Positions 23,086 to 34,949 of a stretch of 64,000 bases of DNA are shown piece by piece. Location of the stretch: contig JAYGXS010000003.1 in assembly GCA_036362985.1 (NCBI GenBank), forward strand, positions 64,132,292 through 64,196,291. Direction: 5' to 3'. Within the stretch, counting starts at the first letter, position 1, and each line of letters begins with the position of its first letter. Below the pieces are notes generated by a model. The model worked only from the letters and a program-made list of their open reading frames with translations, was not told the DNA's origin and made no database searches. Position numbers and translations under genes: made by a program. Origin of the DNA: Ligula intestinalis. Lineage: Eukaryota > Platyhelminthes > Cestoda > Diphyllobothriidea > Diphyllobothriidae.

Positions 23086-26000
23086 GTAGCAATCGCCACA
23101 CTGATCCTGCGCAGAATCAAAGAACAAACTATGGCATCCTCCTTCAGACGAAAAAGTTTAAGCAACAAGGCGTAAATTGCAGTATTGCAGCAATCCACGG
23201 GACCGAATTTGAATAGGTTGAATGCGCAAATGTGATGGTGGTTAGCGAAAACATTGTGAAAGAAGGAGTGGGCAAAGGGAGGATGACATGGGTGTTTAGT
23301 TGCTGGGTTCTTCCTTGTCTTTGCGGCTTCTGTGCCTAAACTTTCTTTTTAACACCTAAGCCCATTCCTTTTTTCGCATCAAATGAGAGCCAGAAAAGGC
23401 AAGCGACAAGCTTGGAAAAGGTTTTAAAGTGAGATAGAGAGCTGTCCTGTTAGCGTAATAGTTGTTTTCTGTAGTTGTGCAGGTATTGCACAACTTTTTG
23501 CTGTTTTATTGATTCCAAAAGACGTCCAGAGTATGTTTCTGAAGACTAGAGTTCTAACTGGTCAGTAACCGGTACTGAAAAATTAACATATTTGAAAATG
23601 CTTGCTCAAAATTGCGTTGTTTATTCTTTTGAAGCAAGCCAGTAAATGAATGCAATCAAAAAGAATTATTGGGTAAAACATGGTTGCTATAAGTGTAAGT
23701 AGAGAATGCTTAGACAGATTACGCTCAATGAAGCCTGTCTATTCATGGTCTTTTAGTATTTGCTGACTGCAGCAAAAATGTTTTAATGTTAAAAGTTATT
23801 CCCTTTATTTCGTCTGAAGTAATAAAGGTTGTAATTAAGAATATATTCATACACTGTGCGCTATATGGAGCACATAATCTAATAAGCTCTGAAACTTTAG
23901 GCACCTTAAATTTGCGGTTTCGAGAACATTGGGCTAAAAATTGTCTTGGCAAATGGAACAACGATCACACATTGGCGGAATTTCGAAGCAGACGCAACTC
24001 ACATTATTGTAAGTAGTTATATTTTTTTAACCTTTGGAGCTCTTTCAGCTGCTCGCCCGCCGAAGTTATTTAAATCAGCCTTTCAGGTAGTGCTAGTTAT
24101 CAAAATAACCATATTCTCGGTCCTGTTGTGGACACATTTCTGTTAAATTATTTTATGGAAACAAGTTAAACTAAAGACATAATAATTTGATAAAGGCATG
24201 AATAAATGTACATATTAATCCTCTGTCAAGTGAATTGTAAGAAAATACGACATATTTTCTAGTAAAAGCTTAAAATCCGGCAAAAATGGAAGTGCCAGTT
24301 CTGTTAGGAAAAGCAAAGTTTTTACTTATATTAAAAAGCTATTATTGCTGTTGAGTTCCTACAAGTATATTAAAAAGTACCTATACTTAACACTTCATCT
24401 CCCGGACGCAGGGTTGTAGTTTACCTAAAGTCTTATTTATACATATTCTTCGAATTTAGCGAGAGCGTAGCGATTTCAATTAAGGACTCTCATTCGAAGA
24501 CACTGATGCTGTTATTGTGCCTGTCTTTGGTTACCTGCAATTAGGACTTTTAAATTCAGAACTATGGTTCTTAATATAAACGCACTGAGAACGGAAGACT
24601 TATATGTTGCTATAGTTTTTAAGAAAAGTAAAACTTACAAAGAATGCAACCTCTGTAATCAAGTAGGAGGAATACGTTTGCGTAACCTGAAATGACATTC
24701 CTGGTACTATCATAATGGTGCTTAACATCTCTTACTATTATATGATAACAATAACTATATTCTGTCACATGGCTGATTTATAAGAAATCACAATTTAATT
24801 GACGTCAACCTTCCGCCCGAATATAATAATTCGCATATTGATAGCCCATTTAAGGCGTTGAATACTAACCTATATACTGGTGTTTCTGTACTTCCGTTGC
24901 GACGTGGACTTACAAAAATGAATACACTGGGGCGTTATATGCAATGTTAATGTCAGAATTTATTTCTGTGGTGCCTTATAAGCTTATAAAAGCTTAATAA
25001 AGAAACAAGTTCGAAAGTTTGCGAATTGTTTTCTACGAGGTCCGCCATGTGCTGCACAATATCGTCGATCAATTACTGGGAATTGCGCTGAATTATAAGA
25101 GGGAGTAAATGTGCGATGTATCTTCCTTATTCTCCATTCCTCTTTCAACCTGGATCCGAAGTCAAAACAGAAAGCGGGGATGGACGAAGGCGCAAGCTCA
25201 CGCCCCCTTTATCAACACAACTAAGATAACCACTGAAAACTGGGGAACGGCTCGGATCGCTCCTAAGTGAAATTAGCACAAAGGTCAAGTTAAGAAACAG
25301 TCATTACAGCTTGACTCTCAGACCACCGGTAAGCAACTCCCAACGAACGCACCCTGGGCTTACCACGTGGTCCAAGCTATCTCGTTAGTTAGCAACCTTC
25401 CAAGATCCGACTTTTAGCGCATCCTGATAGCTTGAATCGCGTCAGATTTTGCGGAAAGTGTGTTGAGTCATCTACGTTACTCTCTCGCCCACCTACAGTA
25501 TCAGGCCACTGTCCTAGGCAGACAGGTGTCTGAAGCGAAGTTGGCATAGTGAGCGAAAGAGACGATAAACCCGTACATGCCCCATACAGCACGACTTATT
25601 CCCTTTTGCATACACAAACACTCCAGGTTTACCAAAACCAGGGCAAAAATTATCAGTTTAGCATCTACGGTGGTTTCATATTGAACCATTTCCCAACTTT
25701 TTTAAAGCCCAGTCAGCATATGGAACTGTGATTAGGCAAACACAAACGATGGTGAATAAAGCATAGCCATATCGAAGGAAGACTTTCGGATATGGTTCAA
25801 AATACGTTTTGCAATATATCTGAACAAGTTTAGGGGTTCAAGGACCACTATTTCTACCACACGCATGTCCACATCAGCTATATGTAGCTGTTGGCAATTT
25901 ATGATTTTTTTTCGTGAGGACGACTCTCATGATCGGCTAAAGAGACCAGGGAAATAAGAACTCTTCAACTTCTTAAAGTAGGTGACCTCGGGATACATTT

Positions 26001-26990
26001 ACTATAATTTTGTTTTAATTATAAACGTTCATGTGATCACTGCCATCCTGTTCCATCTTTCTTTCTTCTGCAATCCAAAAATATGAAACTGTTACCTCAG
26101 AGGTTGGAGTATCTCAGGAAACTGAACGTTAAAAATTCTGTCTTTTTCTTATTGTTTGTCAGGATTTTTGATCAATCCATTAACCTTATTTCCTCAGGCA
26201 TTGTAATGACCTTTATGCACTAAAGTCACCCATAACGATATGGCACAAGAAGTGAAATTGTTGAAGAATATAGAAGCATGAAACGTTACAAGTTTTAATT
26301 AGGCGAAAGTTCACGTCATAGCTATTTATGCAAAACTTGTCTCTACCCTCTTATTCGGAACCATGTTAACTGCCGTCCCTCCTTGTTCGAAAAGCAAACT
26401 GAAGTGTTTGTCTAGGCCTGCCTTTTATTGACGCAGCCGAACAATTTGATGAAGACTATCAATTCGTCACGGCAATCATCTGATAGCAGAAGTTAAATTT
26501 GGGCTTCACAACAGCGCGCGAAAACCTCATCCGTATTCAAAAGGGGGCATGTGGCAATAAGGGTTACATAGGTGGGGAATATCAGGAGATATAAAAATAA
26601 CTACGAATGTAAAGCGTAAAAAATAAGGGATAATATGAGTAATTATTCAATAACGAAATAGTTACGTGCGATAATTCACATGAAAAAACAACCAATTGGA
26701 ACGAAAGAGGCCAGTAGTGCCGAAATGCACGTAATCGTTGACTCCATATTAACTTTATATCACCTCTTAATAGTTTTTGCATGAGGAATTTAGAGATTAT
26801 ATAGATATGATGAAGAGTTCTTATAAAGTCGAAGATTGTGTCCAATTAGGCACACGTTAATAGGCACGCACGTAAATATTCGGTTATTTATGCAAGCTGT
26901 AGTGGACCGTAAAGTAAACATATACCAACCAGACAAACAATGGTTACTTTCTTTGCAAATGTAAATCAGATAAGAATGCAAAATACTCAC
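23086..26990. other. intronic sequence, no feature recognised
   Basis: A GC-richer patch at about 25140-25560 differs in composition from its surroundings and may be an old repeat, but I find no matching copy in the window. The remainder is AT-rich without coding resemblance. Confidence 0.4.
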
Positions 26991-27323
26991 AGCCCCTTAA
27001 CCAGTAGGCCGAATCTTCTCTGAGCAAGGCGTTGCGGTAACCAATGTAATGTGTTTGCTGGTGTAGGCCCTGAGTTAGTTCGTGGGAGGAGGCATCGAAG
27101 TCAGTGAGGAGGTCACTGGCATTTTGCAGCAGCGACTGGGCGTAGACAAGGCGAGGGCGAAACACCATCTCCGTAGCAAAGACCTTAATGTCGACCAGGA
27201 TGCGCAAAGTAAAGGCGCCAAGATAGAGCGAAACAGAAGCCCAGTCCATAATGTTGTAGTAACTGCGGAAGTAATGTTGTAGGCCGTAGTGATAGACCTG
27301 CTTGCACTCACCGAACAACTGAC
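26991..27323 (-). CDS. TRPC-like cation channel, internal exon (S2-S3 region)
   Basis: The 333-bp exon encodes 110 whole codons plus two leading bases and one trailing base. It reads GECKQVYHYGLQHYFRSYYN, then IMDWASVSLYLGAFTLRILV. This matches the TRPC pattern E.(R/K)Q(L/V)Y..GL..Y....(W/Y)N.MD....SLYL.(T/A)(F/I).LR, the end of the S2-S3 linker and S3. A longer extracellular-type stretch follows, ending RNALLREDSAYWLRG before the donor. The acceptor on the minus strand is a long pyrimidine tract ending GAATTAG directly above 27323. The donor GTGAGT occupies 26990-26985. The ATG-initiated frame in the same phase extends beyond the acceptor and is not the true start. The next exon is at 3927-4111. 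No upstream exon (ankyrin repeats, S1) was recognised between 27.3 and 64 kb, so the preceding intron may be even longer. Confidence 0.85.
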
Positions 27324-30300
27324 CTAATTCAGGGAGGAAAAAAGCAAAATGCTGAATCTTTAGTCGTATGTCCAATGAAGAAACGCATAAATCAATGCGA
27401 TTTTACATTAAAATTCATTCTTAACAAATCCAGTTTTACCTAACAAGTGCGCTTATCAGAAAACAGCAACTTGCTATCAAGATGGCAACGCTAACCCTTG
27501 CAGTCGCAGCTTGGACCAAAAATTGCCCGTTTTTGATTACTGTGTTTTTAAGTTAAAAATCGAATTTATGTTTCCACTTCCAATTCGAAAGAATTTTAAT
27601 CTGGCTTCATTACAAAATATGCGCACCGTGTTTGCCGACCAAGCAAAGGCCAAACTGTTAGCTTTTTAAACTCTTATTTATCGGTGCCTTCTGTTTGGCA
27701 ACATATGAATATTGGGATATAAGGGATCGTAGGTTCAAACGTGATGGGGTTGATTTAGAACAAACTAGAAAGGACCTTTGTGTATTAAATGTGTCTTGCA
27801 TGATGTAAAAAACAAAAGCTGTTGATCAATACTTTTTAGTAATATACATATTTTTTCGATATAACGTTTGGTCCAAGGGGTCATGGTCACATAATCAACC
27901 AAACAGTCATAATCTTTTTTGCTATTTCACTAGTCAAATACTTTTCTGATTGCGAGTACCGAATTTTACAACGGAATACTACTGAATGCTGCGTTTAATT
28001 AAAACGCTGAAAACCATCGTCTTAAACTTAATCGTGCAACCAGAAACATTAAAATAGTCAAGAATGCTAAGTATATATCAGGAAAAGCCTATTGCCACTT
28101 ATGGGAAACAACCAGATAGATGAATATCTATCTGGCTGAGGGAAGGAAACCGACACTTAAGAACCATAAAACAAAGTAAAGGGAAGAAGGAACATCTGAA
28201 TTGTCTTTTATTAAATACCTACATGAAATATTCGTATTTAGTCTAGTCTCAATCGGATAGCACACACTGATGGCCATGATACCAAACAGTCAGGTATGTC
28301 CATACTGTGCATTTGTCTACATTTTGTTTATTGCACCCTCTCGCTCAATTTATTTTTATTATCTACACCGAGTAAGCCAACATTTAAATGAAGTGGAAGA
28401 AGCACATAAGTCAATATCTCTCACTTGGTTGCCTGCATTTCTATTGGGCAATGGTTCTAGGAATTTAGCGTTAAGTGGAACAAAGTACTGAAGCTGAAAT
28501 AATTCTCGGAGTAACTTACGTGACAAATAGTAAGAGGATACCCACAAATTGACCTATGGGAACTGATGTAAATAAGCCCTGATAAAAAAACGTATTCGCA
28601 ACGAAGGCCGAGTAAACGGTCAGTTTGTCTAAGATCGCTCAAGTTTTGTCAGTTGCGTAAATTGCGCAAGTTTTCACGAAAATATCTGGTTCTCAAAGAG
28701 CATCAGGTCTATGACTGCAAATTGCTGCTTTCGGGCTGTTTGCATTTAAGAATGGAGAATGAGAATGCATTTGTAAACGCATAAAACAGTCATTGAAATT
28801 CATAACCTTTCGTAAAAAGTCACTCCTGTTGCAACAAGCATAAGCGCACGCCAGCTTTATAAGTTTGTGCTTAACTTTCAATTTAGTTTCATTATAGCCA
28901 TTTCCAATGATCTCGGAGAGGTTCAATTATCGTAATTATTGCATCATTGTTATTGCCTTCGATCTCTCGCGGATGACGTATTTCGTTTTTATGGAATGAC
29001 TTAAAGCTAGGGATTTCTTCGCGGGTTGACAGAAATTGGCGTTCAGATCAGCATTAATTCCCAAAAAGTGTGAAAATTTCTCTTTTATTCGTGGTGTTTA
29101 GCTTTAACCTTACGTTCCCACGAACATTCTGATTTTATTTAAGGCGTCCACACTTTCAAAAAATAAAAGCAACTTTCCTTTGAACGTTTCAAAATATAGT
29201 TATAATTTCATTTTAATTACTGTGGAAAATAATTGCCCTTTCCTATATGTGTATATACAGAATTCTGTACTTAAATGCAATTCTGAAGTGCTGTGACTGA
29301 TGTGGACTATGAATACTTCATATTTTTAGCATGATTTAGTTTTGTTTCATACATTTGCACCATATTTTGCTTTGAATTATGTAGAATTTTTTAAAATTTT
29401 GAATCAGAAAATATTTTGAGCAAACGCAGTTAACAAAAAATCAAAATTTTCTCTGAAATGTTTTGGAAGAAAATACAAGTGAAATTCGGCATCGAATACG
29501 CTGCATGTAATACGCAAAAAATTTCAGTATTTAAGAGTTTAATTCATTTTTTTACATGAAGCCGTTGTTGCTCAATATTTACAAATTATCCTGACAATTT
29601 ACTCCTTTCTAAAGTTGAATGAGCTATATTAGTTAAACCTGTTCCTCAAGAAAATCGTAAATTATTTCTTTTAGAAACGGTTTCTGTTTTACCTTCACAC
29701 TAACGTTTACTTGGTCAGACCGACAGTGATTCGAATTACTCTTCCTTCTGAGCATGTTTAGCTTAATTCAAAAGAGACTTACCCCACGTACAACCATTCT
29801 GGATTTTCTGAGTCTCGGATAATCTCGCTACAGAAGAAAGCTGAAAGTTCGTTCTGCACTAGTACTTTTAAATGAGTAAAATACGCACGAAGCATACTAC
29901 GGAATTGGAAAGCTAATTATGAGATCGCCGGATTCTTTTAGATAGCCTTATCGTTTGATCTGCCGACAAGAGAATTTGGTAACAACAAGTGGCCAATAAG
30001 TTGGCCTTAGGAACGGTCGGCAGAATTCAAAATTTTAGTGCATTGAATGTGAACAAATGGAAATACTGCAGGTAGTGGAACATTTTTGTCACTGAAAATG
30101 TTTTCCAACACGAATGAGTAAAACTATGAATTTGCCTGCTGCCAATTAAACAATTTGTCAACAATAATGCCATTATAAGAACAATGCTTTCGCATCTTCC
30201 AGTGGAATATGATTGCTAGAGTGGTCCGAGTTTGTCCTATAGGATACAGCATGAAATAAAACCATAATAAGAAAATATACTTGCTGTTTTATCCAATTTC

Positions 30301-30540
30301 AGTTTTTTCTGAGTCTATGTAACGCTACCAAAGTACTAAAGCAGCAGCCATAGCTTTGGTATGTAATAAGATAGCTTACACCTGTATCGATATTTAAATA
30401 GTGAGATGTTTCAACGTGAGCAAAACAGAATGCTTTGCTATCCCCCAACAAATTACGTGCAACAAGCCTGTCAGTTATTTGTAGGGCAAATAATATTGTT
30501 AAGTTGACCGACTACAGAACTAATGCTAGCAGTGATAACT
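27324..30540. other. no feature recognised apart from a small hairpin
   Basis: This is upstream (in gene sense) of the TRPC exon, so probably another TRPC intron. The sequence is AT-rich with no protein resemblance in any frame. Confidence 0.45.
28112..28135. repeat. perfect 10-bp inverted repeat (hairpin)
   Basis: CCAGATAGAT and its exact complement ATCTATCTGG are separated by GAAT. The pairing stops at both outer flanks. There is no T-rich tail or neighbouring gene to give it a role. It could be chance or a remnant of a palindrome. Confidence 0.5.
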
Positions 30541-30861
30541 AGGAAAAATAATACAGCTATTTGCTTAAGCAAGAAGTAGGGTGGAGCACCTGATCAAGTT
30601 GTTTATAAATTCTGAACTTTCAGGCTTTTTCGGGAGTCCATCGTCAGAGATAAAAGCGACCAAGAAAAGTAGGAGCCAATCAAACGTCATAGGGAGGGGG
30701 GTAAGAGGTAGGAAGAAGGGAGAGAGGGAGCGGGGGAGAGAGGGAAAGTCCACCGTTAGGGATGATAGCTTTCACAAAAATAAGCAACAGTTGTAGGAGC
30801 TATTCAAACGTCATACGGACAAAGAGAGGGGAGTTTGAGAGGTAGGGAGACGGGGGAAGGT
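30541..30861 (-). repeat. PLE family B 3' UTR with C-rich tract (minus strand)
   Basis: Lies directly after the GIY-YIG end of the minus-strand PLE. On its sense strand it is strongly pyrimidine-rich, like the C-rich 3' UTR of the PLE at 49.75-49.95 kb. It holds an internal direct repeat: the plus-strand segment around 30669-30720 (AGGAGCC, AATCAAACGTCATA, GGGAG runs) recurs around 30793-30858. A CTGACGATGGAC motif at 30647-30636 on the minus strand matches the start of the PLE tail motif, but its stem is decayed. Confidence 0.6.
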
Positions 30862-32478
30862 TCAGTAATCAGCAGTGTCCGCCATGCGGGTGTTCCTGCG
30901 GAGAGCAGTATATACGGGCACCAACGGAATACATCTGTTCACTGAGTTGTTATCCGTTGCCAAGACTTCATTTAGCTGGCGTTCGGTCTTGCTTGCAGCG
31001 TAAACAATTATCCTTGTTGCTGCGACATTAAAGTCGGAGCCCATCTCATAAATGTGGGCAACCACTTGCGACAATTCGTCACGCAGCTTTACAGCCCGCT
31101 TATGTTCATTTATGCACGAACCCAGAATGCGTCTAGTTTGCCTTGTGTAGTTAAAGGGGAGCTTGAGCATGGGATGCAATACACTACCCCGAATTTTTCG
31201 TTGAAGTTCAGCGGGTCTTTTATTTTCATTATCAGGCTGCGCATGGTAGTCTTGAGATGGTGTGCAAATCCAACTTTCAGTTCCGCAGCGATGCGTTCAG
31301 TCGCTTCTGAGACATTCTTGATGTGCGGTAGAACGTGCCCTATCCTCGAAGGTTCTTCCGTTTGGGCCCTTCGCAGCCGTACGCGTAGGCAGAGACTTAA
31401 AAAGGCTTTAAGGTGACCATTTCGCATGAACCGATCGTGAAGGTATCGGGCTTCGTGTGCCTTGGCTTCTGGTCTACTGCATGGGGTTTGAAACCGTTTA
31501 AGGAGCGCTTTTACACAGCTTCGTTTGTGGGCAGCCGGATGGTTGCTGTTAAAATTAAGAAGTTGTGTCGTGTTAGTAACCTTCCTGTAGACCGTCTCAA
31601 TTTCACCGTAAGGCGTTTTCTTGATAAGGACATCAAGGAAAGGCAGCTGCTATCCTTGTTCTTCTTCCTGCAGGAATTTTATATCAGCAAATATTCCAAT
31701 GAGCAGCGTGTTTCTCTTGACGATGAAAAAGGTGTCGTCGACGTAGCGGGACCAGAAGACAGACTCAGGCTGGGCGAAGGGGGTATTTTTTAGCTCCTGT
31801 AGAACCATTTTTGCAAAAAAGCCGGAGATTGGGGCGCTCATGGGAGTTTCTTTGATATGTTCGTACGTTTCTCCAGCAAAAACAAAGTGCATTTTCTGGC
31901 AAAATTCGAATAATCTCATCAGTTGTTCAATTTTGAGTGGGCATCGAGCCTCATCATATGCCTATTCAAGTCTCTTGCGCAAAGCTTTGTGCGCCAGATT
32001 TGAGGGTATGGATGTAAATAAGGAAGTCACATCGAAATAGACCATGATTTCATCCGACTGAATCGTCCGACCTCAAAGGTCCTCAAGGAATTGAGAGGCT
32101 GATTGAACTGAGGTAGTCTAGTCGCCTTGGAGGAATTTCAACTTTCTATACATCCACTTTGCCAAATTATAAGTAAGGCTGCCTTCAAAGGCAACAATTA
32201 ACCGAAGTGGGACATTCGGTTTGTGAATTTTTGGCAGTCCATAGAATCTGGCCAGAGCGGTTTCCGTTACTCTCATTTCGCGCAACTCGTTCATCGTGAT
32301 CACATTTTTCTGTCAGTATTCTTTGAGAAGTTTAGTCAGTTGGTTGGATGGTGCTTTAGCTTGCGAGTTCTGGGCTGGTCTGTAAAACTCTGTCGTCAAG
32401 AAGGGTTTTAGCCTTGTCATTGTACAGTAGCCGCCGAAGACCATGCAACGCTTATTATAAAATTTGCCTGGACAATTT
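30862..32478 (-). pseudogene. Penelope-like element, RT plus GIY-YIG endonuclease, decayed
   Basis: Minus-strand reading from 32.48 kb down gives, over several frames: a linker FYRPAQNSQAKAPSNQLTKL, the RT block FYGLPKIHKPNVPLRLIV, TYNLAKWMYRKLKFLQG, motif A FDVTSLFTSIP near 32036-32005, the SAPISG box, catalytic YVDDTFF at 31745-31734, then LPFLDV, NFNSNHPAAHKRSCV, a linker, VVYCIPC and YTRQTRR (decayed GIY-YIG, usually YIGQTGR), INEHKRAVKLRDELS and a C-terminal NSVNRC. Stops occur before motif A and after it, and the nuclease is split by a frameshift near 31150. RT core residues are kept, but the nuclease Gly is lost. The plus-strand frames at 31054-31416 and 31413-31793 are shadows. It is cut at its 5' side by repeat R. 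Confidence 0.85.
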
Positions 32479-33840
32479 GGCATATATTTGAAAACCCTAT
32501 TGTGATTCATTCAGTTAATTGAATTTTTCAAAAACCATTTATTTAGTTAAATCATAAATTTTGTTAGGTTTATTAAGAGAAATAACAATAAGTTTTAGGG
32601 AAATTGGGAGTAGGCTCATTAAGAAGGAATTTGCTATGCTATAACGAAAGGGCGAACCAAAACGCACGTTAAAGTTGATAATACTAAGAAGAATCTCCAG
32701 AATAAATAAAAAAAGGTACAGAAGATATTCCTTCCAAGACTGAAAAAAGATTATACTAAATTTTGCAGGTTGAAGTGAAGCCAAGGTAAAGGAACCAAAT
32801 TTGTTTGCAGTAACATTGAACATATGTGTTGAATAAATTATGTTTAGCTATTTGGTGAAATTTCTTTGTAAAATAATGCACTAACAGAAGAGTTTTTGTT
32901 ACAAACCGCAATGAACCTCCAATTTACTTCAATAAAAACCAAATGTCTAATAGGTTTTCGTAGATTTAACACATATAATGCTTTATTAAATGTAAAGCGC
33001 GAAGAAAAAAATAGTTTTTGTAGCCTCTACAATCTCCTTTTTCTTTATTTAAAAATGGAGCAGACGTAAGAATAATATGTACTCCTTAAATGGCAATGTT
33101 CATGGCCAGTTTTTTTAATTCACCATTATATATCTGAAATTGGAATTAATCTACTCATGCGGAAGGTAAACCAGTGTAAAAAATTAGAAAGTTCTTTTAT
33201 TTCCAGTCAAATTGAATAACTTATCGTCAGCAAATTTTAAGAAATTCACAAAATTCTCAAATTTAATTTTGACATTACGTTGAGGAAATTTAATTTTCAC
33301 AGACGTTTGTCAACCGAATATCTAAACAAAGCAATTTCTAAGAGGTTTCCTTTTATGAAAAGCTTTTTATGTATCTTATGAATAGAAGTTGCAGAGTTAT
33401 ACGACTGACATGATTTACTCTTGACAATGTGGTTTGCTGTTTCGAGGCATTTCTACAAAGAAGCAACATGGGTAATCATTCTAAGAACTTATATCCGAAA
33501 ACTCTATCTTTCGGTAAAAACTCTTATTTAAAGGTTTAAAAGGTTTTGGTGTAAACGTCGAACAAGTGCGCAAAATATTCATTGACAGGTGAAGAAAGTA
33601 AAAACCAGAAATTTAATGGCACGCTTTTTTCGATGACATTCAATAAATACGTAACCGTTAAGAACAGAGTTTACAGAATATTTTGACTAAAAAATACACT
33701 TTTATTATATAGAAAGTGGTTGCTTCAAGTTTTCTTAATTAATTGATTTAATTTCTTTAATAAATTCACACTGGTATTGTAGTAATGATCAAAATTATGT
33801 AAATTTAGGGAAATTACGTTGTCAACCGCAACCACTGCAG
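32479..33840. repeat. three-copy unclassified repeat R, copy 2
   Basis: It matches copies 1 and 3 in the same order, for example GGTTTATTAAGAGAAATAAC, GAAGGAAT, TTCCTTCCAAGAC, CCAGTCAAATTGAATAACTT and GTAATGATCAAAATTATG. Module spacing is the same as in the other copies: 432 bp from the end of the 36-nt block to the start of the 24-nt block. The left end begins at the GGCATATATTTG segment inside the PLE linker, so this copy and the minus-strand PLE adjoin or overlap there. No coding capacity is recognised. Confidence 0.7.
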
Positions 33841-33894
33841 TCTTGTCAATTCATCACGACAGTTGCGAAATAATAAAGTGCCTCCGGTCTTTAT

Positions 33895-34436
33895 AATATT
33901 CGGCCCAAATTATCGCAGCCCATCAACCTCATGCGACAATACGCCACCAGATGATACGACCTAAAGACAGACTGCCTCCTATTGTCTACAAGATACGTTT
34001 CAAAGATGGAGAATGTAATAATGTTGGAAAAACAGGCCGCAAATTGCAAACCCGCCTTCAGGAGCAAAAACAAGCGGCTCCGAGACTAGACACAAACTCG
34101 CAGCTGGAAGCACACATCGCAGAGACTGGCCACGAGTTCGATCTTCACGATGCGGCTATCGTAGACCGAGAAACCTCAAAAGTCAAAAGGCTGACGCTCG
34201 ATGCATGGCACCCAGATGCTTACTCGGTCAACAGGCACCTGGACCTGCCAGCGGTCAAGACAGGCTTGCGCCATTATGTAGGAGATAGGCGAAAAGAAGC
34301 CAAACCAAGCAAAATAATAACAAGCAAAAAGGACCGCAAAACGAACCGGTTGGAAGAGGAGGCAGGGTTAACAGCACCCTCTAACGAGTGGCAAGGCGGC
34401 ACACTAATTGATTTTCATGACCACCAGTTCCACTGA
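33895..34436 (+). pseudogene. Penelope-like element, GIY-YIG endonuclease end (family C)
   Basis: A 161-codon open frame from 33951 reads MIRPKDRLPPIVYKIRFKDG, then ECNNVGKTGRKLQTRLQEQK, TNSQLEAHIAETGHEFDLHD and a C-terminal YSVNRHLDLPA. This is the PLE nuclease: IVY for the GIY part and CNNVG where CNYVG is usual, so the second catalytic Tyr is Asn. Upstream, out of frame, a further ~55 bp look like the preceding linker. The RT is absent. The element is sandwiched between copies 2 and 3 of repeat R. The intact frame makes it look younger than its neighbours, but the Tyr loss and missing RT mean it is not functional as an element. Confidence 0.8.
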
Positions 34437-34690
34437 CAACTAATTAGCGAAAACCGCTATAATCGTCCCCCGAACCCGCTGACAGCGAATTGACCTCCTC
34501 CCCCTCGTACTTTTTCGATTGCTGTTTCTAACCCCTCGACGACCTCATGATTTCTGACAGTTGATTGGCCTATGGCCACTATAATTACCAGTTTTTTGGT
34601 TTCGTTCTCATCTCTGAAGATGGACATCTGTACGAGTTCAAAAACTCAGAACAATAAACCTCTTGCTGAGAACTTAATTTCTGTCCACCC
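34437..34690 (+). repeat. PLE family C 3' UTR with tail motif
   Basis: Short UTR after the nuclease stop. CTGAAGA at 34614-34620 is followed by one base, then GGAC, a loop, GTTC and AAAAAC, so a four-pair stem can form as in the other families. AATAAA follows at about 34652. The tail motif is about 180 bp after the stop codon, comparable with the other PLE copies. Confidence 0.6.
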
Positions 34691-34949
34691 GCAGTATACA
34701 GTACGGCTAAGAATTGGTTAATCATGCTCACACATTTGAAAAGTTGATATTCTTATACTAATTGGCATTAATATCGATTATAATATCGATTATCGTGAAG
34801 ATTATTTTCCAGTGATTTCAGTCAATATAGGATGTCGGTGTTTTAGCGAACTTTCTTCTGACCATTAACAAGGAGTATGTACTAAAAAGGCTACTAAAGA
34901 AGCATGCATTTTCCTCATTGATTTTGGTTGTCTTTAAATATTCAACTAC

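Larger units (their letters stand above)
4112..26990 (-). other. large TRPC intron (about 22.9 kb) filled with repeats
   Basis: The interval runs from the GTGAGT donor at 26990-26985 to the CTAG acceptor beside 4111, and the flanking exons agree in phase. It contains PLE family A tails, two MITE-like elements, a direct-repeat pair and one copy of the three-copy repeat. No further TRPC sequence is visible inside, and the exact phase match argues that no exon is missing between the two. Intron boundaries are inferred from splice consensus and protein homology only. Confidence 0.7.

Noticed and set aside
28112..28135. Hairpin as a transcription terminator
   Set aside because: No adjacent gene end, no T run, and the window is clearly eukaryotic.
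31054..31793. Two plus-strand open frames of 120 and 126 codons
   Set aside because: They lie antisense to the minus-strand PLE whose RT and nuclease motifs are clear. The plus products have no family features.
34775..34800. Short tandem ATATCGATTATA-like repeat
   Set aside because: Only about two units of low-complexity AT sequence; expected by chance.
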